This document shows positions 59,778-64,000 of a stretch of DNA of 64,000 nt, one piece after another. The DNA is taken from NCBI RefSeq assembly GCF_037975245.1, contig NC_092561.1:14603001-14667000 (forward strand), in the 5' to 3' direction. The notes beneath the pieces were generated by a model. It was not told the origin of the DNA. It did no database searches and saw nothing but the letters and a program-made list of their open reading frames with translations. Source of the stretch: Apostichopus japonicus (Eukaryota; Echinodermata; Holothuroidea; Aspidochirotida; Stichopodidae). The first letter of the stretch is position 1, and each line of letters starts with the position of its first letter. The translations under genes and the position numbers were made by a program.

Positions 59778-62718
59778 TACGACTTTTTATTTGTATATAG
59801 CGCTATAATATACATCTTTTTGAACCCAAAACAGAAAACCCCTGTTGGTTTAATGACATTATGTAACGTAAAATCTCTGAAAGTTATGCCATAATTTTTT
59901 TTATCGTTTGTGATACGATTTGTTGAGGGTAAAAAAATGTTGCCAGTCCATCCGTCTATATGTTTGTGGGTCTCGTGATGGTAAGTTCAGCCTGGAATTT
60001 AAATTGCAAAAATTTCAAGAAACGGGTAGTTTTTCTCTGAGACGAGTTTAAATCATATGAAGGTTTTTAAATAGGTCTAGAGCATGGATTATAAAAAAAA
60101 TATATATACGAGGGTCACTGAATCACCGCCTTGGAATAAATTAGACTAGTGTATCGGCATGTTCAACATAACGACATTTTAGTTTGTCTGTTTACAACGT
60201 TTGCTTGTTCCGTTTAACGGAAATGGTAATGTTATCTACAGTAACACTGATTTGTGCCTCTCTTATGCATTACGGTCAAACTTTCAGATCAAACTATATA
60301 GACACCTGTGTACAAACGAGGCCAATTATTCAATGGTTTATTTTCTAGGCAACTTGGTGTCTGTCTGTGCACACATTTATGGAGATATAGGGGTGTGGGG
60401 GTGGGGGAATGGCGGAAGTTGATAATTAATCTTACATTTAGTTGTCGTTTGCCCGCGAAGAGAAGGGTTGGGATGGGGTGGGGGACGGGGGTAATGTGGT
60501 ATTAAGGGCTTTGGTAGAATAACAGACGAGGTTGGTCTATCAAATTGGAAATTATTCACCAGAGAACCCGAAAAGTAAAAATTTAAATAGAATTAGAGGA
60601 ACCATGAAATCTTGAATCACTGGTCATGCTCAAGCTATACGCTGCAATGCCTTTCGAGGAATCGTACATCATTTTGCATATTAATGTCAGTCCATCTTAA
60701 GGTGGAGCCTATGACCAGGTATTATCCCATAATATTCTCTTCATACTAACAGGGGCGTATCCAGGGGGGGGGGGGCGCAACAGGCGCGCGCCCCCCTATT
60801 GCCTATTGGCCGTCACCAAAAAAAAAAGTTTAGCCAAAAAAAAAAAAATTGATGACGACCTTTATGTGAGATGTCGGTGATCGCTCAACCCCCCCACCCC
60901 CCTCCCGTATGCTTTATTTTTTGTTTGCCAAAAAAAGGTTCTGGCGAAGTTCGGCGGCATAATAGTTTTAGAAACATAGATGGTAATTGTGTTTGTATTA
61001 TCACTATAAACACTAAGTGACATGCCAGCCATACTAAATTGTGCATTTTGTGTCCATTTTTACTGGAAATGTTGCTTATTATTAAGGTCGAAAAATGGAT
61101 CACATATGGCACCATTTTGCATTTCAGCCCTTCTTCGAAAGCAAAAATTGTCCACCCCTCCCCTTAGACCCATCCCCCAGGACGGCGATCATTCATGCCT
61201 GACGCCCCCCTCTAGTGGAAAATCCTGGATACGCCCCTGTACTAAGATATATACATCCACGAATACCTTGTCCATGTATATACATTTCATCACGTATAGT
61301 ATTTATCGCTATCGGTTGTATTCTTGCGTGACTGGCATATTCATCACATTTTAACCCCAGATACAAAATATCTTGTTAGTAACCATACCGGTCATTTAGT
61401 AATTCATTCGAGCACAAATACGAGCAGAGAATATTTACGTCACGCTGAGCTTTTATATCCGAGAATATTCTATGCATGCATTATATTTAAAAAACTCATA
61501 ATAAAATTAATGCTGTCCCTTTTGACTGTAGAATCCTGCATCTGAAACTACGTTGGCCACTTTGAGGGACGTTCGTCACAATCTTTACCAAACGACGTTA
61601 TATCGCGATTATTTCCGTGCTCAAGATACCGATAGTTCTTCTTTACATGAGTCGACCGAGAAACCGGTAATCGCCTCTGACGATTGCAATACTGCCTTAT
61701 ATCTTGGTGATGACAATATGACGGAAAACCGGGAGAAAGAGCATGCGGAGGAGAAGAAGGAAGATTCGGAAGATGATCAAGAGATCAAATCTGGCGAAGA
61801 ATACGGTAATAATTGTACATCGCCATGTCAAACCGGGGAAATCAAAACCGTCGGTGTTGACGATACCGTTCAAGATCTTCTTGATAAATTGCTCTTAGGA
61901 AAGACGAAAAGAGGGCATATGAAATTAATGTGCCAATCTCGACTCCAATCAGGGTCTAATCTTGCTAAACAGGCAAAGACATCTTCCGGGAGCGTGTCAA
62001 AACAAGCTCCGCCCACCCAATACGTACCAACGCCTCCGCCTCCTCGGCCCTTGTTACGAACTCTCGCACATCTAACTCATCTGCCGCCCTCAAGATCCGT
62101 AAAACGGCCCGTAACGAGTCTATCAATTCCAAATACACCGAACTTGCCAAATTTGAAAACTGTTAAAGATAGGTCGGCTGGAGTCAATGACTCCCAGCAG
62201 ATGTTGCATAAGGACAACGGAACGAGCAATTATAAGTTGACCTTTGCCCTCGCAGACCCGCTGTCAGGGATTGGTCCATGTTGGCCCCCGAGTACGACCC
62301 AGATTATCGATAAGATCAGAGGAACGCAATTACTCGAGAGGCATGAACTGTCCGGTGTCCCAGAGGCTTACTATAGTACCCTACAATCGCGAACTAAAGA
62401 ACCGCAGTCTTCATCGGTTTACGATACCTCAACTGGAGTCGATGAATTAAAGGAGAGAAACCCATTGGAGGCATCTTATTGGACGAACGGTTACCGGTTT
62501 ATGAGCTGCAGAGACGGTGGTCCGTTTCTTCTACCCGATTCGTTCTCTACACTATCTTACAAAACACCGGGCGAATGCAAGGATCCCCAATTTATACAGA
62601 AAGCCGACGGCACCGCTCTTTATCTGCCACCTGTACCACTGGCCGAGTGTTTGGTACCTTCCGGGAACGATATTCCGCACAAGCTTGGACTACGTTACAA
62701 GACAGAAGCGCAGTGGAG
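45904..62718 (+). CDS. Unrecognised multi-exon gene, 562 residues or more (3' end open)
   Basis: Exons are 45904-46013, 50118-50279, 52299-52367, 55089-55121, 55787-55887, 59010-59035 and 61532-62718. All introns are GT-AG and every phase agrees (2, 2, 2, 2, 1, 0), giving 562 codons plus two bases. The protein starts MPGTKHTTVEQQ. Short ordered-looking segments are MHEPDPWGGSLTTYGG (45-60), TAQPYRLTALKLSDCRINDQ (94-113) and AWPGHHPYYSHRSIFDVFPS (132-151). A Glu/Lys/Asp-rich stretch (about 215-250) and a proline-rich run follow, then a conserved-looking C-terminal part with ASYWTNGYRFMS, GTALYLPPVPLAECLVPSG and HKLGLRYKTEAQW. No signal peptide, transmembrane segment or catalytic motif is seen. 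The aromatic/proline motif style resembles axonemal microtubule inner proteins; that is impression only. The end is uncertain: a last exon at 63281-63416, or simple read-through to the TGA at 62720-62722. Confidence 0.72.
46159..46166. promoter_or_regulatory. CRE palindrome TGACGTCA
   Basis: A full CRE about 150 bp inside intron 1 of the plus-strand unknown gene, preceded by CATGACGC. Together with the upstream X-box-like site it may mark a shared regulatory region. Single-motif evidence. Confidence 0.3.
48263..48635. mobile_element. TTAA MITE, copy 4 (inverted)
   Basis: Reverse-complement member of the family, starting TTAAAGGATGTGAAGACTCG and ending CTTCAATGCCTTTAA, with TTAA at both borders. 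The longest copy, 373 bp. Confidence 0.82.
49170..49237. repeat. AT microsatellite
   Basis: An almost pure (AT)n run with single G/C interruptions. Confidence 0.9.
50118..50279 (+). CDS. Plus-strand unknown gene, coding exon 2
   Basis: Residues 37-90 plus two bases of His91. Contains MHEPDPWGGSLTTYGG and HLNQGRSHRHFGSGLS. Acceptor gtttgtttccag, donor AATCA|GTAAGA. A donor-like CAAG|GTACTT inside is weaker, and ending there gives the wrong phase for exon 3. Confidence 0.7.
50280..52298 (+). other. Intron 2 of the plus-strand unknown gene
   Basis: Contains the TAGGATAGGCT repeat at about 51611-51712 and a G-tract at 51839-51850. No exon is recognised. Confidence 0.5.
51611..51712. repeat. Short tandem repeat, unit containing ataggataggcttaggat
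   Basis: Four imperfect copies of about 24-32 bp, each with taggataggcttaggat separated by a variable attaca spacer. Confidence 0.75.
52299..52367 (+). CDS. Plus-strand unknown gene, coding exon 3
   Basis: Residues 91-113 (TAQPYRLTALKLSDCRINDQ near the end). Acceptor tcgttgttttacag, donor AGAG|GTAAGA. Phase 2 at both ends. Confidence 0.7.
52539..52790. repeat. 20-bp tandem array A (GAGTACAACAGCATGAGTAC)
   Basis: About a dozen 20-bp units with point variants, including a longer variant with ggtacttaagagtac that itself occurs twice. It ends at gtagaattccctg. Open minus-strand frames here exist only because the repeat lacks stops. Confidence 0.9.
53651..53782 (-). mobile_element. tRNA-derived SINE, minus orientation, headless
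   Basis: Matches the tail and body of the 17.5- and 27.7-kb SINEs, from the hairpin tail through gacttcggtcagc to the caattgtcaacaactc segment, then stops. The tRNA-like head is missing, as in 5'-truncated retrotransposition. Confidence 0.75.
54046..54385. repeat. 20-bp tandem array B (GAGTACAACAGTATGAGTAC)
   Basis: About 16 units of a 20-bp repeat differing from array A mainly at one base (AGT for AGC). It ends at gtagaattcctt, the same flank as array A, so the two arrays derive from a duplicated locus. Degenerate units continue to about 54510. Confidence 0.9.
55089..55121 (+). CDS. Plus-strand unknown gene, micro-exon 4 (33 nt)
   Basis: Encodes LTTSSKTDPV between two split codons (Arg114, Cys125). 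Acceptor atttcattttgcag, donor TGTG|GTAAGA. Confidence 0.6.
55787..55887 (+). CDS. Plus-strand unknown gene, coding exon 5
   Basis: Residues 126-158 with TKWQREAWPGHHPYYSHRSI and FDVFPSGAF. The aromatic-rich composition is unlike the surrounding intron. Acceptor tttttttatgcag, donor AAAAG|GTGAGA. Phase 2 in, phase 1 out. Confidence 0.78.
55955..56320. repeat. Degenerate CCGGTWTATCGG-type repeats
   Basis: Eight or more imperfect, irregularly spaced motifs such as ccggtatatc, ccggatttatcggtctataaac and cccggtatatcgttctataaac. Similar motifs recur inside the tandem duplication at 57755-57815 and 58138-58190. Confidence 0.5.
56525..57618. mobile_element. hAT-like element (outer) with verified 8-bp target duplication
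   Basis: Starts CAGTGGCGGCGGAACC and ends with the inverted GTTCCGCCGCGCCTG; about 14 of 16 terminal bases match. Both sides carry GTCCGGTC (56517-56524 and 57619-57626). The paralogous copy has GTCCGGTC once, without the insertion (57994-58001), proving the boundaries. The 8-bp duplication is a hAT hallmark. It contains a second, related element. No transposase frame. Confidence 0.9.
56900..57302. mobile_element. hAT-like element (inner), nested in the outer one
   Basis: Starts TAGTGGCGG, ends CCCCGCCACTG, and is flanked by perfect 8-bp CCCTTACT (56892-56899 and 57303-57310). The segment ctccgcgccaacc..tggtggcgctccgctt near its right end also occurs near the right end of the outer element (about 57531-57570), so the two belong to related families. 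Confidence 0.85.
57886..58250. repeat. Tandem duplication unit B, uninterrupted
   Basis: Direct copy of unit A without the transposon; holds the empty insertion site ttggtccggtcccaactg. Confidence 0.85.
58251..59009 (+). other. Intron 5, 3' part, of the plus-strand unknown gene
   Basis: G-rich tract at about 58470-58500. Small open frames at 58250-58450 and 58695-58898 have no domain or splice support. Confidence 0.45.
59010..59035 (+). CDS. Plus-strand unknown gene, micro-exon 6 (26 nt)
   Basis: Encodes (A)PSEPRTVV. Acceptor attcttcaacag, donor GGTG|GTGAGT. Without it exon 5 would join exon 7 out of frame and meet a stop, so phase requires an exon like this one. Confidence 0.55.
59585..59858. 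repeat. Long foldback: 87-bp inverted arms around a (TA)n core
   Basis: The left arm runs from TGTCATTAAACCAACAGGGG to tcgtagcatata, and the right arm is its reverse complement with only a few mismatches, ending GGTTTAATGACA. About 100 bp of TA repeats lie between. It could form a cruciform or a long hairpin RNA. No target duplication is evident. Confidence 0.85.
60750..61239. mobile_element. hAT-like MITE, CAGGGGCGTATCCAGG ends, 6-bp duplication
   Basis: A perfect 16-bp terminal inverted repeat CAGGGGCGTATCCAGG with TACTAA on both sides (60744-60749 and 61240-61245). Its right part (ccttagaccc..cccccaggacggcgatca) resembles the right part of the CAGGGATG copies at 11.1 and 12.8 kb, linking the families. 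No transposase. Confidence 0.85.
61532..62718 (+). CDS. Plus-strand unknown gene, large exon 7
   Basis: Residues 168-562, the longest uninterrupted frame in this part of the window. Begins NPASETTLATLRDVRHNLYQ. It has an acidic/lysine-rich stretch (EKEHAEEKKEDSEDDQE), a PTPPPPRPL run, and a C-terminal half with many aromatic and proline residues. Acceptor tttgactgtag, donor TGGAG|GTGAGT. Minus-strand frames here are shadows. Confidence 0.82.
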
Positions 62719-63280
62719 GTGAGTACGCATGCGCGTTTCGTAAGTCTTGAAGTAACCAAAATCAAACAAACAAACAACAAAAGCACCAACGTCACACTTT
62801 TGGTTCTAGGCGAAACCTTGGAATTACATGAGGCAATATTCTATTGACCCCGATTTGAACCCGCTGGGTCCCGACGGAAGTGACGTCACATTTTACATTT
62901 GTTTTTGTAAGTCCAAACAATTACATCCTTTAGGGCTATAGACCTAAGTTAACGTTCGATCGTAGGTTGTCCTTTTAACGATGTTGTCAGTGTACATCGC
63001 AGGCGCAATGAGAGATAGTTTTGTTCTCTACATACCTGTCACAGTAGATACGATATATCATAGGTCAGTGTTTATAGGCTATAGGCTAGGTTTATCAACC
63101 TAGCTTTGATGAGTGTAACTAAAATTAGACGTGAGTGCGTATACCTTACATACTTATACTGTTGTTTGGGTGTTTGATGAACAAATTATGCTACTTGAAT
63201 TTCCAAACCATCAACAACTCATAGCCTATTTCAATATTCGAAACGACTTTTATAGCCTGGAGGCGTGTTTTATTTTTCAG

Positions 63281-63416
63281 CTTACTCTTAATTGCATACC
63301 TTGACGAATATAGCATGTACCGACGTAAAAGGGGAGGTGTAATTTGTTGTAAATTCACTTGCTTTTTTACGACTGATTCGCGTGACTCATATCTTCTTTT
63401 AAGTTGTCAAATATAG
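63281..63416 (+). CDS. Tentative last exon of the plus-strand unknown gene
   Basis: After a good acceptor (gttttatttttcag), the phase-2 frame reads LLLIAYLDEYSMYRRKRGG and continues to a TAG at 63414-63416, 44 codons. The residues are not clearly conserved and the tail lies in a local 60-bp tandem duplication, so it may be chance. Confidence 0.25.
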
Positions 63417-63491
63417 TAGAAAGAAGCCCCTTTTCTACGACTGATTCGAGTGAATTCATATCTTCCTTTGAAATGTCAAATACAGAAGAAC
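63363..63491. repeat. Two-copy direct repeat of about 60 bp
   Basis: Two copies of a unit like ttacgactgattcgcgtga followed by catatcttcttttaagttgtcaaata. Confidence 0.75.
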
Positions 63492-63570
63492 TCAACACTG
63501 ACTGTTAAATAATTTACGCCCATAAATAATGTCACAAATTTTGGAGAGAAATAGTCAACCCACGTCACAC

Positions 63571-63915
63571 TTAAAGGCATTGAAGACTCGCCCCAAACCG
63601 CGTGTCGCGCTCTGAAAAAGTTAACTTTCCGTTGCTTGCAAATGACGTTTTTTTCTTGTCGCTACAAAATGCAGACAGTAATGAAACGTGATAACTTGTT
63701 ATCTTTAGCTGGACCTGAGATGTCCATCGCTGTTATGTACACTGTGTTGTGGGTATTGAACGTAGCTGTATGTATTGACTGTACACTGGTGTCTAATTAC
63801 CGACGGTAGCAAGCTGTGTGTGTAGTGTTTAACATTTCTGTTACACCTCATTCGAAACTAGGTCAAATTACCGGCATGAGACGTTTCTTTGTGCGCGAGT
63901 CTTCACACCCTTTAA
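63571..63915. mobile_element. TTAA MITE, copy 5
   Basis: Begins TTAAAGGCATTGAAGACTCG and ends CACACCCTTTAA; same orientation as the copies at 13.1, 34.9 and 36.8 kb, with a deletion around the ttctgggatcgatggt block. Confidence 0.82.
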
Positions 63916-64000
63916 ATTAAGTCTACTTGGTGAATTTTCTTACCCGGCGTGATGGTTTGATTCGTGAAACCAGCCATTGGCGTGATCTTGAAAAAAAGGT

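Larger units (their letters stand above)
59036..61531 (+). other. Intron 6 of the plus-strand unknown gene
   Basis: Contains a G-tract (59425-59440), the foldback sequence (59585-59858) and the 6-bp-duplication MITE (60750-61239). No exon is seen. Confidence 0.5.

Overview
The window is eukaryotic (metazoan) nuclear DNA: AT-rich, with long GT-AG introns, small exons and dense non-autonomous transposons. The gene structure, the deuterostome-like INCENP protein and the repeat style fit an invertebrate deuterostome. I favour an echinoderm, possibly a sea cucumber, but this is an inference without a database search.

Region 1 (about 0.46-31.6 kb, + strand) holds one complete gene, INCENP, the scaffold of the chromosomal passenger complex. 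I assembled 16 coding exons whose GT-AG junctions and codon phases all agree, giving 3,543 nt and 1,180 residues. The layout is an N-terminal CEN box, one 1.74-kb exon for a long disordered charged region, a series of small exons, coiled-coil/single-alpha-helix exons, and a C-terminal IN-box with the TSS motif for Aurora B. The introns carry a TAA-flanked MITE with 46-bp inverted repeats, a 1-kb tandem duplication, hAT-like MITEs with 6-bp target duplications, a tRNA-derived SINE in two orientations, a TTAA-flanked element containing a nested CACGTG-rich insertion, and a 1.2-kb minisatellite whose 19-bp unit is the exon 11 / intron 11 splice junction.

Region 2 (31.6-40.7 kb) is intergenic, with scattered MITEs and G-tracts and no gene I can support.

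Region 3 (40.7-64 kb) holds two divergent genes I do not recognise by name. The minus-strand gene has two coding exons (42466 to 41058) and encodes 164 residues. The plus-strand gene has at least seven phase-consistent exons (45904 to 62718) and encodes 562 or more residues, with short aromatic/proline-rich motifs. Between them is a sequence fitting the RFX X-box consensus, which would suit a ciliary or sperm-axoneme role, but this is unproven. The introns of the plus gene contain a family of TTAA MITEs, two related 20-bp tandem arrays, a 274-bp foldback sequence, and a nested hAT-like insertion whose pre-insertion site survives in a neighbouring tandem copy.

I see no protein-coding transposase, CRISPR array, rRNA or functional tRNA, and no defence or biosynthetic system. 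The most unusual items are the splice-junction minisatellite, the CACGTG-bearing nested element and the uncharacterised divergent gene pair.
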